The notes below the pieces were generated by a model, which was not told the DNA's origin, made no database searches, and was given only the letters and a program-made list of their open reading frames with translations. DNA of 64,000 nt. Source: Leptospira congkakensis. GTDB lineage: Bacteria; Spirochaetota; Leptospiria; Leptospirales; Leptospiraceae. Position numbers and translations under genes: made by a program. Location of the stretch: NCBI RefSeq assembly GCF_004770265.1, contig NZ_RQGQ01000004.1, positions 248,001-312,000 of the forward strand, in the 5' to 3' direction. Of this stretch, positions 8,785 through 17,700 are shown in pieces. Every line of letters starts with the position of its first letter. Position 1 is the stretch's first letter.

Positions 8785-9039
8785 ATGAAACAAACACTTT
8801 TTTTAGCAATGATGCTATCACTCTCAATCAGTTGTGCAAGTTCGCAACCTAGTGACGGAAGCTCTGAAGAACCAGGCCTTATGAACAAAATCATCGAAAA
8901 GGCCAATTCGGAAGAAGGGCAAAAGGCCATCCAAATGGGTAAGGAAAAATTACAAGATCCTGCCACTCAAGAAAAACTAAAAGGGCTGTTCACTAAGGAA
9001 AAAAAGAAAAAAGAAATTCCTGGCGTTCCTGTTCAATAA
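8785..9039 (+). CDS. Small lipoprotein
   Basis: 84 residues. A signal peptide (MKQTLFLAMMLSLSIS) ends at a lipobox, LSISC, with Cys17 as the likely lipidated residue. The mature part is hydrophilic, with GLMNKIIEKANSEEGQKA and a repeat-like helical stretch, and ends in a Lys-rich tail. Spirochaetal lipoboxes are relaxed and this one fits. It is monocistronic, with its own promoter and terminator, which suggests a well-expressed surface or periplasmic lipoprotein. Function unknown. Confidence 0.85.
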   Translation: MKQTLFLAMMLSLSISCASSQPSDGSSEEPGLMNKIIEKANSEEGQKAIQMGKEKLQDPATQEKLKGLFTKEKKKKEIPGVPVQ

Positions 9040-9064
9040 AACTTTCAACCAGTCGCAAACAAAA

Positions 9065-9109
9065 CTCACTCTATCCCTTCTGATTTTTAGAATGGGTAGA
9101 GTGTTTTTA
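9065..9109 (+). terminator. Rho-independent terminator after the lipoprotein gene
   Basis: CACTCTA at 9067-9073 pairs with TAGAGTG at 9097-9103, extended by CCC/GGG (9075-9077 with 9094-9096) past a one-base bulge. Five T follow. The convergent EAL gene ends 54 bp further on. Confidence 0.75.
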
Positions 9110-9162
9110 GTCCAACCAAAATCTACTTAAATCTTTGTTTTAAACAGATATATACTTTCATC

Positions 9163-10833
9163 TTACAGCTGTAAACTGGCTTGGTCGGGAATACTTGGTG
9201 ACGGTTTCATAAACAAATATCCTTGCGAATACTCGATGCCTAAGGTTTCTATCATATCTTGAATGGCAGGTCTGTCGACAAACTCTGCCACAACCTTGGC
9301 TCCAATTCCCCTTGCTAGTTCCACAATCCCTTGTACAAGAAGGTAAGCGGTTTTGTTTTCCGGTAAGTTTTTAATAAACTGACCATCAATTTTTAGATAA
9401 TCTGGATCCACTTCTAGTAACCTAGCAAGGTTGGAATACTGAACTCCAAAATCATCAATTGCAATTTGGCAACCAATTGTTTTTAAATCACGAATGGTAT
9501 AGAGGCTATTTTTGTTTTCGGAAAAACTAATGTCTTCTAAGATTTCAAAGGTTACCCTTTTGGCATCAATTTTGTAGTGAAATAATCGGGCTTCTACCCA
9601 TTTGCTAAAACTTTTATATTCTAGTTCTGATTCTGTAAGGTTGATGGAAAAGTCATAAGGTTTGTCAGAAAAATAACTCATTGACTCATCTATCATCTGT
9701 AAGCCGATCATTCGAATGCTTCCCGTAACTTTTGCTAGTTTTAAAAAAACATCGGGTGTTAAAATGGAATCCCTATCTTTGATTCTGGCTAAACATTCGA
9801 ATTTTTGGATTTGTTTTGTTTTGTTGTCTAAAATCCCTTGAAAGTACGGAACAATTTGTTTGTTTGTAATGGCCGTTTGGATTTTTTGACTCCACTGGAA
9901 ATTTTGGAGATGGTGGTCTGTTGACAAGTCATCCGTATAACTGACAAAATCAGCAGACCCTTGTGTTTCTGCCCGAAACAAAGCGAGTTTTGCTTTGTAA
10001 TAACAATCTTCTTGGCCATTTGCAGAAGAATACCGGCATTCTAAATGAAATCCAACATCATCTAAAATCAAATCGTCGGATTTTAAAACCATCCGAAAAC
10101 TTCGCATCTTTTCTACTAGTTCTCCTTCCGATAGATGGGAGAGGACAGCGATTTCATCCGAGTAAATATGAAAGACTTTTTCTTCGTTTTGTAAATGAAC
10201 GGTAAGGAGTTGTAATAGTTTTTTAAAGACCTTCCGGTACACTTCAATCCCAAAGGTTTTGATGATACTAGGGAAACTCATAATTTTTATGAGTAAAATG
10301 GAGTGTTGGATTTTTGAAGTTCCATCACCTTTTAGTTGTTTCACTAAAGATTCAAAGTTTGGATATTTGGAATCTCTGTGAAAGTATAAGTTGTCCGCTA
10401 ATTCTTTGTTTTTTTCCTCTAATGATTTCTCTTGGAAGTAGGCGTCAATGGCTTGTTTGATGGTCAGCTCCAAATCATGAGCATCCCAAGGTTTGGAAAG
10501 ATACCGATACAAACAACCATGGTTTAGAGCATTCCCTATTGCTTGTGCAGGGGCTTGCCCAGTTAACATGATTTTTTTCGTCCGAGGGTGCGTTTCCTGC
10601 ATCTCGATTAAAAATTCATCACCCTTTTGGCCAGGCATTACGTGATCGCAAATGACAACTGCTAAATCTGCGGACGAATCCGCAATTTCTTTCATAATTT
10701 CTTTTGCTGTCTCCGCACTTTCTGCAGTTTCAATCGTGAAATTTGATCCAAACACTTTTTTTAATTGTTCTTTAAGGTTCCAGAGGATAAAGAATTCGTC
10801 ATCGATGCAAAGAATATAGGGTTTTTCGTTCAA
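9163..10833 (-). CDS. Response regulator with degenerate GGDEF and EAL domains
   Basis: 556 residues. A receiver domain spans 1-135, with acidic pocket DD11-12, phospho-acceptor Asp63 (ICDHVMPG), Thr91 and Lys114 (LSKPW). A GGDEF-like domain (about 175-310) has lost its motif: it reads HIYSDEIAVL, so cyclase activity is not expected. The C-terminal EAL domain (about 320-550) keeps the catalytic Glu in an ECL variant (KFECLARI), IDDFG, YLKIDG and VVAEFVD. It could still be a cyclic-di-GMP phosphodiesterase switched by phosphorylation. No histidine kinase is adjacent. Leptospira carries many c-di-GMP proteins (established). Confidence 0.9.
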   Translation of the reverse strand: MNEKPYILCIDDEFFILWNLKEQLKKVFGSNFTIETAESAETAKEIMKEIADSSADLAVVICDHVMPGQKGDEFLIEMQETHPRTKKIMLTGQAPAQAIGNALNHGCLYRYLSKPWDAHDLELTIKQAIDAYFQEKSLEEKNKELADNLYFHRDSKYPNFESLVKQLKGDGTSKIQHSILLIKIMSFPSIIKTFGIEVYRKVFKKLLQLLTVHLQNEEKVFHIYSDEIAVLSHLSEGELVEKMRSFRMVLKSDDLILDDVGFHLECRYSSANGQEDCYYKAKLALFRAETQGSADFVSYTDDLSTDHHLQNFQWSQKIQTAITNKQIVPYFQGILDNKTKQIQKFECLARIKDRDSILTPDVFLKLAKVTGSIRMIGLQMIDESMSYFSDKPYDFSINLTESELEYKSFSKWVEARLFHYKIDAKRVTFEILEDISFSENKNSLYTIRDLKTIGCQIAIDDFGVQYSNLARLLEVDPDYLKIDGQFIKNLPENKTAYLLVQGIVELARGIGAKVVAEFVDRPAIQDMIETLGIEYSQGYLFMKPSPSIPDQASLQL

Positions 10834-10977
10834 AGCGGTACCTAGAGAAGAGATACAAATAATCCCTATATTTCAGAATATGCAAGAAATATTTGATGTT
10901 GACATTTTCTTCAAATTGGATCTAATCGACCCGTTCCAAGGACTTTGGAACATGCATTTGGTTTTACGAGGACAGGA

Positions 10978-11247
10978 ATGGTTTCTAACAAAATATATGT
11001 GGGAAATTTGAAATTTTCCCTTAAGGAAGAAAATATACGGCAGATTTTCTCCGTTTACGGAGTAATCCAAGATCTGAAAATGATTCATGATCGGGAAACT
11101 GGTAATTTTAGAGGGTTTGCATTTATCACTTACGGCAATCCGGAAGAGGCGGAAGAAGCCGTCACCCAAATGAATGGCCAGCCAATCGACGGAAGGAATC
11201 TAAAAGTTACCTTTGCCGAGGATAAAAGAAAAGAGAAACAGAACTAA
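10978..11247 (+). CDS. Single-RRM RNA-binding protein
   Basis: 89 residues that form one RNA-recognition motif. RNP2 is KIYVGNL, RNP1 is RGFAFITY, and a short charged tail ends EDKRKEKQN. The start is ATG 10978 behind GAGGACAGGA; an in-frame TTG at 10945 would add 11 residues without a better site. Bacterial RRM proteins of this size (as in cyanobacteria and spirochaetes) bind RNA and are often stress- or cold-related; the role here is inferred only. It lies 41 bp upstream of pepN on the same strand. Confidence 0.92.
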   Translation: MVSNKIYVGNLKFSLKEENIRQIFSVYGVIQDLKMIHDRETGNFRGFAFITYGNPEEAEEAVTQMNGQPIDGRNLKVTFAEDKRKEKQN

Positions 11248-11288
11248 AATTCACTTTTCTAGGATCACCTATCCAATAAAGAAGGAGG

Positions 11289-13865
11289 ATGACTCCATCC
11301 TCCTCTCCTATCCACAAACTGGAAGATTATAAACCGAACCCATGGTTAACACCTAGGGTGAATTTGCGTTTTGACTTAGATTTGCACCTGACAGTTGTCA
11401 GAGCAGACTATGAAGTAGTTCTGAATGGAAACCAAATAGAACCTCTTTTTTTACATGGTGAATCTGTAGATTTTTTATCCATCCGCATTGACGGAGCCAT
11501 TCTCGATCCAAACGATTACCAAGTAACTTCTTTAGGGATTCTCATTCCCGATCCTCCTAAAAAGGAGTTTCGACTAACAGTAGAAAATGGTATCAATCCC
11601 GCTAAAAATACATCCCTGGAGGGATTGTACAAATCTGGTTCCATGTTGTGTACGCAAAATGAACCCGAAGGTTTTCGTAAAATAATTTATTCCATCGATA
11701 GACCTGACAACATGATGCGTTTTCGAGTGACCATCTCTGGTGATAAAACTCTTTTTCCTGTGATGTTATCCAACGGAAACCTCGTAGGCGAAAATCAATT
11801 AGTTGATGGCAAAAGAGAAGTCATTTGGGAAGATCCCTATCCAAAACCATCTTATTTATTTGCTTTGGTAGCCGGTGAATTAGAAGAAACAAAAGATTCT
11901 TTTGTCACAAAATCAGGAAGAGAAATCACCTTAAAAATTTTTGTAGAAAAGGGAAATGAAGAGAAGGTTGGTTTTGCTTTTGATTCCTTAAAAAAAGCAA
12001 TGAAGTGGGACGAGGATACATTTGGCCTAGAATACGATTTAGATCTGTTTATGATTGTTGCTGTAGAAGATTTTAATATGGGGGCGATGGAGAACAAAGG
12101 ATTAAATCTATTTAACGCCAAACTAGTGCTTGCTGATAAAAAATCAGCAACGGACGAAAGTTTTGAAGCAATCCTTGCTGTGATTGCACACGAATACTTT
12201 CATAACTGGACAGGAAACCGAGTGACACTCCGAAATTGGTTCAACCTCACTTTAAAAGAAGGACTGACAGTATTTCGAGACCAATGGTTTACAGAAGATA
12301 TGACAGACCCTGCTGTCAAACGAATCAAAGATGTTCTGTTTTTAAAGGAATATCAATTCCCCGAAGACCAAGGACCCATGTCCCATCCTATTTTACCAAA
12401 ATCATATAAGGAGATGAATAATTTTTATACAGTCACTGTGTATGAAAAGGGTGCAGAGGTAATTCGATTGGTATCGGAACTAATTGGTCGGGAAAATTTT
12501 AAAAAAGGATTAAAACATTATCTTTCAAAATATGACGGCCAAGGTGTTACTTTTGAAGAATTTGTTTCTTCGATGGAAGAGGTTGTTGGTCATTCCATTC
12601 CTAATCTCAGAAACTGGTATCATCGGAGCGGAACACCGGTCATATCGGTAAAAGAATCCTATGTAAAAGATTCGAATGAATGGATTATCGATTTGGTTGA
12701 TGCGGGATCTAACAAATATCCATTAGTATATTCTAATTCTTTGGCAATATTCAATCGTGAAGGTTCTCTGTTAAAAGAAGAAAAAAGAATTATGACAGGG
12801 GAAAGAGATCAAATTCGATTGTCCGCTCTCGATGGAAATGGAACCAAACCAATTGTATCCTTTTTTAGGTCTCTTTCCAGTCCAGTGCGTTTGGAGTATA
12901 GTCAGTCGGAAGAAGAAACTAAAATACTAGCCAAAATGGAAACCGACGGTGTAACTCGGTTTTTTGCTTTTCAAAATCTTATTTTTGATTGGTTTCGTAA
13001 ATCGTTAGTTTCCGATCAGGAAGAGAACTTTGATCCTATTTTGGATACCATTAGAGATTCTTTTGGGAGAGGTTGGGATAAAACATACCATAGTTTTTAT
13101 CTTTCCTTTCCTGGTTTGACACAGATTAGCGAGAGTTTGGGTTGTTATGAATATGTAAAACTCAGCCATTTAAGAACTTCTGCGGTTCAGAAAATATCAA
13201 CTCACTTTACAAACCAATTCCAATTGTTATTCGAAGAAAATCGAAAAACAATTCCCGTTCAAACTAAAGAAGAAATAGGGAAACGAAGATTAAAAAATAT
13301 TTGTTTATATTACCTACTTTATGATCCCGGAAAAAAGTTTGAAAAACTTGCGGTTATGGAACAGAGAGAAGCGAAACATATGAGTGAAGAAGTTTCTCCT
13401 CTGAAATTTTTATTAGAAGTTAATTCGAAAGAACAAGAAAATGCTGTCAGTTTGTTTTTTGAGAAGTGGAAACATGATGGATTGGTTTTGGATGTTTGGT
13501 TTGCGGCCCAAGTGGCATCGGGAGAAGATCGATCTAAGGTTGCTGAAAAACTGGAAAATCATCCTCAGTTTAACATCCGTAATCCGAATAAGGTAAGGTC
13601 GTTGTATTTTAGTTTAGCAAGAAACCCACTCTCGTTTCACAAAGAAGATGGGAGTGGTTATCGGTTTATTGCCGAGAGGATCAAACGTCTAAATGAAATC
13701 AATCCGCAGATGGCAGCCGCTCTCACAAAACTATTTTCGCCAGTCTCTAAACAGAAGGGAGAACTCCCAAAGATTGCAAAGAAAGAGCTAGAATCCATAG
13801 CAACCCTCCCCAATCTTTCGAAAGAATTAGGGGAGGTTGTGGGAACAATTCTAAACTCTCTTTAG
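11289..13865 (+). CDS. pepN: Aminopeptidase N (M1 zinc metallopeptidase)
   Basis: 858 residues, the usual PepN length. It has the exopeptidase motif GAMEN (265-269) and the zinc site HEYFH (301-305) with distal Glu324 in LKEGLT. A Tyr in YTVTVYEKGAEVIR matches the transition-state tyrosine region. It removes N-terminal residues from peptides in the cytoplasm. The Shine-Dalgarno AAGGAGG touches the ATG with no spacing, and no other start codon lies within 5-10 bases after it, which is unusual. The stop overlaps the convergent acyl-CoA synthetase stop by 4 bp. Confidence 0.95.
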   Translation: MTPSSSPIHKLEDYKPNPWLTPRVNLRFDLDLHLTVVRADYEVVLNGNQIEPLFLHGESVDFLSIRIDGAILDPNDYQVTSLGILIPDPPKKEFRLTVENGINPAKNTSLEGLYKSGSMLCTQNEPEGFRKIIYSIDRPDNMMRFRVTISGDKTLFPVMLSNGNLVGENQLVDGKREVIWEDPYPKPSYLFALVAGELEETKDSFVTKSGREITLKIFVEKGNEEKVGFAFDSLKKAMKWDEDTFGLEYDLDLFMIVAVEDFNMGAMENKGLNLFNAKLVLADKKSATDESFEAILAVIAHEYFHNWTGNRVTLRNWFNLTLKEGLTVFRDQWFTEDMTDPAVKRIKDVLFLKEYQFPEDQGPMSHPILPKSYKEMNNFYTVTVYEKGAEVIRLVSELIGRENFKKGLKHYLSKYDGQGVTFEEFVSSMEEVVGHSIPNLRNWYHRSGTPVISVKESYVKDSNEWIIDLVDAGSNKYPLVYSNSLAIFNREGSLLKEEKRIMTGERDQIRLSALDGNGTKPIVSFFRSLSSPVRLEYSQSEEETKILAKMETDGVTRFFAFQNLIFDWFRKSLVSDQEENFDPILDTIRDSFGRGWDKTYHSFYLSFPGLTQISESLGCYEYVKLSHLRTSAVQKISTHFTNQFQLLFEENRKTIPVQTKEEIGKRRLKNICLYYLLYDPGKKFEKLAVMEQREAKHMSEEVSPLKFLLEVNSKEQENAVSLFFEKWKHDGLVLDVWFAAQVASGEDRSKVAEKLENHPQFNIRNPNKVRSLYFSLARNPLSFHKEDGSGYRFIAERIKRLNEINPQMAAALTKLFSPVSKQKGELPKIAKKELESIATLPNLSKELGEVVGTILNSL

Positions 13866-15736
13866 TTATACATAGATTTGATGAGATCTTTGTATTTATC
13901 ATGAATGACATTTCTTTTCATTTTGAAAAGATTTGTCAGTTCATCACCCACTTCCATGGCTTTCGGTAAAAAGCGAAAGTCAGATAGTTTTTCAAAAGAT
14001 TTAAAACCATTTTCAGAGGAGATTTGTTTTTTAATTATATTTTGGAAATACAATCTGACCTCTTTGTTTTGATTTAGATCTTCACCGTCTTTAGGATTTA
14101 GGCCTGCTTCTTTCATCCGATCGTTATCTGGCCAAACAAGTGCTGTGAGGGATTTTTGATCCTGACCCACTACAATCACTTGGTTGATGAGAGCATTTTC
14201 CAGGAGCAAATTCTCGATAGGAACAGGTTCTACGTTTTCACCACCTAATAAAACTATGGTGTCTTTTACCCGACCTCGTACTGAAAGTGTATCATTAAAA
14301 GAGATAAATCCTAAATCTCCGGTATTCATCCAACCATCAGTGATAGTTTTGGAAGTGGCTTCTTCGTTTTTATAATAACCTTTCATGACCTGAGGTCCTT
14401 TGATATGAATGACTCCCATTTTTCCCTTAGGAACGGATTCGCCTTGTTCATTCACAATTTTAACAATGGTTCCTTCTGGCCATTTTCCAACAGAACCCTG
14501 AACCACTTGCCCCACAGCGCGCACTGATATAATGGGTGCGCATTCGGTCATTCCATACCCTTCATAGACTGGAATTCCAATAACATTGAAGAATTCGTCC
14601 ACATGGGCAGGGAGTGCTCCTCCACCGGATATAGTGCCTGTTAGATGGCCACCTAAAACTTCTCGAATTTTAGAAAAAACAAGGCCGTCTAGTACCTTTG
14701 CAAGTAAAAACAAATTGAGAACATAACCGATGGATATGGTTGTGTTTTTGGCTCGTTCGAAGGGAGATTCTTCCTTTGTGAGAAGTCTGTTGCCTGCTAG
14801 GTAGTCCTGGCCATCTTTGAATTTTTTACAAATATCATAAGCAAAATCAAAAAGTTTCCGTTTGTTCTCTGGAGCCTTCTCTAACTTTTGTTTGATGCCA
14901 AGATACAAATTTTCCCAAAGCCTTGGGGCAGAAGCCATAAAACTTGGTTTTATTTTTTGGAAATCATCTCGTAAATCTCGAATGTTGGTATAAGCAATGG
15001 AAGCACCTTCGGCGATGATGGCATAGTCAATCGCACGTTCAAAGATATGCCAAACGGGCAAAATAGACAAAGTCCTGTCCGAACTTTTTAATCCCACACG
15101 AGGAGGAACTTTTACCACATTGTAGACCATGTTTTGGTGAGTGAGCATCACACCCTTTGGCATCCCTGTGGTTCCAGAGGTATAGATGATGGTAAATAGA
15201 TCATCTGGTTTGACTTGTTTGGATCTAAGTTCTAAAGAGGGGAGATTTTTACGTAGAGATTCACCCTCGGTGATGAGTGTTTCCATCGGTATGGATAGGG
15301 AATCCGTCGATTTGTAACCAGGGTCCAAAATGATTACTTTTTCTACTTTTGTATTTGATAGAATGGGTTTTAGGGAATCGTAAAGTTTTTCATGTTCGAC
15401 AAAACAATATTTGCTTTCTGAGTGAGTGAGAATGTATTCAATTTCTTGTGGAGTGGAATCTGATCCTCTTGGAACATTGACAGCTCCATTTAACAGAGTT
15501 GCGATGTCAGCAATAGCCCATTCGGTTCTGTTGTCTGCCATAAGGCCTATTTTTTCGCCGGGTTTGAGTCCCATTTGTAAAAGAGAGAGAGCCAAGTTTT
15601 CTGCTTTATGAAATATATCTGAAAAAGTACGACCCTTAAAGTTTTTTCCCGCATCCTTTCCAAAGAACATTTCTTTGGAGCCATAAGCTCTATTAGCATA
15701 ATAAAAAACATCATTCAGCGTCGTAAAATTTTTCAT
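13862..15736 (-). CDS. Long-chain acyl-CoA synthetase (AMP-forming)
   Basis: 624 residues of the ANL superfamily. The P-loop-like motif is IIYTSGTTGMPKGVMLTH, followed by the A4/A5 regions (GGGALPAHVDEF, YEGYGMTECAPIIS) and A8 (NTGDLGFI...RVKDTIVLLGGENVEP). It resembles the eukaryote-like long-chain (FAA/ACSL) group, 600-650 residues long. It activates fatty acids to acyl-CoA using ATP. Leptospira lives on long-chain fatty acids as carbon source and has many such paralogues (established), so I give no gene number. ATG start; monocistronic. Confidence 0.93.
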   Translation of the reverse strand: MKNFTTLNDVFYYANRAYGSKEMFFGKDAGKNFKGRTFSDIFHKAENLALSLLQMGLKPGEKIGLMADNRTEWAIADIATLLNGAVNVPRGSDSTPQEIEYILTHSESKYCFVEHEKLYDSLKPILSNTKVEKVIILDPGYKSTDSLSIPMETLITEGESLRKNLPSLELRSKQVKPDDLFTIIYTSGTTGMPKGVMLTHQNMVYNVVKVPPRVGLKSSDRTLSILPVWHIFERAIDYAIIAEGASIAYTNIRDLRDDFQKIKPSFMASAPRLWENLYLGIKQKLEKAPENKRKLFDFAYDICKKFKDGQDYLAGNRLLTKEESPFERAKNTTISIGYVLNLFLLAKVLDGLVFSKIREVLGGHLTGTISGGGALPAHVDEFFNVIGIPVYEGYGMTECAPIISVRAVGQVVQGSVGKWPEGTIVKIVNEQGESVPKGKMGVIHIKGPQVMKGYYKNEEATSKTITDGWMNTGDLGFISFNDTLSVRGRVKDTIVLLGGENVEPVPIENLLLENALINQVIVVGQDQKSLTALVWPDNDRMKEAGLNPKDGEDLNQNKEVRLYFQNIIKKQISSENGFKSFEKLSDFRFLPKAMEVGDELTNLFKMKRNVIHDKYKDLIKSMYN

Positions 15737-15767
15737 TGATCGTTTTAGTCTCCGTAGGAGCTGAATA

Positions 15768-17246
15768 TCATTGTTTTTTTTGTTTATTCAAGTAATATTT
15801 TCTTTTATGCGATTTCCCGTTAGGAGAAATAAAGAATTGTTCAAAAAGAGGATCTGATTCCATTTTTTCGATCAATTCAAAATCGTTTAACAAAGCCTGA
15901 TGAGTCCAAAGATTTCCTTCTTCTTCTCTGTTTGTGGCGAAAGAGGCTCTACCTAATTTATAATATACAACAGGTAAAAATTCTTTTTCTCCTCCCAGGA
16001 TTTGTGCTCTTTTTAGATTTGTGTAAGCATCTTCATAACGTCCAAGACTGAGTTCACAGGATCCTCTGTAATAAAAGAGAAAAAAACGAGGATAGGCAGT
16101 TAGTCTTCTACTATTTAATTTTTCTAAACTGGACAAACAAGCATTAGGGTTCTTATCCATAAATTGGGAATAAGCCAAATTTAATAAGATTTCTGGACTA
16201 ATTTCGCCATGTGTTTTTCGGTAAATTTCCGCCGTTTTTTGATAACTATCTTTTGCAGCCTTGTAATCACCTAAAACATAAAGATAATAATAAGATCGAT
16301 AAATCAAAACATCGAGTGAATCAGACTCACAAACGCGGTAGGAAAAAAATTCATCTAATGTTTTTGTGAAAGAAGTAAAATCTCTTTCATTGTATTCAAT
16401 ATTTGCAATTTTTTTGAGGAGGGAACAAGTTCTGGAAGTACCAATGGAAACTTCCTTTTTGTATTCTGATAGAGATTTTCGGTAAAACTTTAATGCTTCT
16501 GGAAACTTTTGATTGGATTCTAATTGGATGGCTTCTCTTTCCTCTTTTTCTCCCACTCCTTCACAATAAGATTCTTTTTCATTTTCATAGTGGCAGATCC
16601 GTTCTCGAAATCCATTTTCGTTGGAATCATATTCAATCCGAACAAGTTGGCAATTTTTATAATACCACCATTCGTCCATGGCTCCAAAGTCATTTTTATC
16701 TTTTGTGATTTCTTTGGGACAACCAGCACTAGAGTAATAAGTAAAACTATCTTTTTTACCGTTTTTGGTTTCATCTTCTTCTGTTAAAAAAAGTTGTCCT
16801 TTAGAATCATAATAATCCCAACGATAAGGAAAGAACTCATCTTCATTCAAAAAGAAAAAAAGTTTTAGAAGGGAACTTCCTTCTTTCCAACCGGAAAAAC
16901 AAGAAAAGGAAAGTTTTCCACTTAAAAAATTTTGAGCGGAATCTCCGTATAAATCTGTTAGGTGAGACCTGATGTCTTGTTTAAATCTGGGGTATGGATA
17001 ATTTGTATGATACTTATCTAGGTACTTTTGACAAAACCAAAAGATTTCATGGTTCAGAGCTTCTTTGTGTAGAACAGCTGGAATTTCACCCCCAAACCGA
17101 AAGCTAAACCTTTTGGGACTATGATCTGAAATTTCGAATTTATCTTTTGTATTTTGAAGAGCTTTCCAATAATCCTCTAAGAGGTTGGCACTTAGAGGAA
17201 AACTGAGTAAAAATAGGGAGGTTGTGAATGAAAATAGAAATCTCAA
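15768..17246 (-). CDS. Secreted TPR-repeat protein
   Basis: 492 residues with a signal peptide (MRFLFSFTTSLFLLSFPLSA). The middle part contains EDETKNGKKDSFTYYSSAG and DSNENGFRERICHYEN, short repeats that look like the 'directionless antirepeat' type found in Leptospira envelope proteins (resemblance only). Residues of about 245-460 form TPR-like helical pairs (FPEALKFYRKSLSEYKK, YKAAKDSYQKTAEIYRKTH, YEDAYTNLKRAQILG). It probably works in the periplasm as a scaffold. Its ATG overlaps the stop of the YopX-like gene as ATGA, so the two are translationally coupled. Confidence 0.75.
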   Translation of the reverse strand: MRFLFSFTTSLFLLSFPLSANLLEDYWKALQNTKDKFEISDHSPKRFSFRFGGEIPAVLHKEALNHEIFWFCQKYLDKYHTNYPYPRFKQDIRSHLTDLYGDSAQNFLSGKLSFSCFSGWKEGSSLLKLFFFLNEDEFFPYRWDYYDSKGQLFLTEEDETKNGKKDSFTYYSSAGCPKEITKDKNDFGAMDEWWYYKNCQLVRIEYDSNENGFRERICHYENEKESYCEGVGEKEEREAIQLESNQKFPEALKFYRKSLSEYKKEVSIGTSRTCSLLKKIANIEYNERDFTSFTKTLDEFFSYRVCESDSLDVLIYRSYYYLYVLGDYKAAKDSYQKTAEIYRKTHGEISPEILLNLAYSQFMDKNPNACLSSLEKLNSRRLTAYPRFFLFYYRGSCELSLGRYEDAYTNLKRAQILGGEKEFLPVVYYKLGRASFATNREEEGNLWTHQALLNDFELIEKMESDPLFEQFFISPNGKSHKRKYYLNKQKKQ

Positions 17247-17623
17247 GACTTACTTTTTAGATACAAATCAAATAAAATGGGATTTTCATAGGGATTACCA
17301 ACTTTTCTGATCGAAAAAAGTTGTAATAGAGGTGGCCCGTTTTCCAAATAAAAAGCCCCGTGTTCATTATTGTATCGTATAATGCCTGTATGTTGAGTGA
17401 GGTTTCCCCCTTTGGCAACAGTATGTTCTATAATATCTTCTTCAAAAAGGTCTTTGTCGTATTTGTCTTTTAGGCCTGTAAAACTATTAACAATATAATT
17501 GTCTTCGCTTGCGATGGGTTGTCCAAATTTCAAAAGTTTCCCATCGAGGGTTAAACTGAAGCCTTTTTGAGAGAATTCTTTTTCTTGTTTGTCCCAAACT
17601 CGGAACCGAATTGTGAATGCCAT
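17243..17623 (-). CDS. YopX-family protein
   Basis: 126 residues. The N-terminus IRFRVWDKQEKEF and the centre SFTGLKDKYDKDLFEEDII match the YopX family (consensus FRAWD... and ...GLKDKNGKEIYEGDI...), followed by GNPYENPIL at the end. YopX proteins are named from Bacillus phage SPbeta and are usually phage-borne with unknown function. The start is ATG 17623; an upstream in-frame TTG at 17635 is less likely. It is coupled to the secreted TPR gene, an odd partner for a phage protein. No other phage gene is visible nearby. Confidence 0.75.
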   Translation of the reverse strand: MAFTIRFRVWDKQEKEFSQKGFSLTLDGKLLKFGQPIASEDNYIVNSFTGLKDKYDKDLFEEDIIEHTVAKGGNLTQHTGIIRYNNEHGAFYLENGPPLLQLFSIRKVGNPYENPILFDLYLKSKS

Positions 17624-17700
17624 AACTGAACCCAAATTAAGTACTACGAAGTCCTTTCCAAGGAAAATTCAAAAAAAAATCGGTGGTCAACGAGTGAAAT

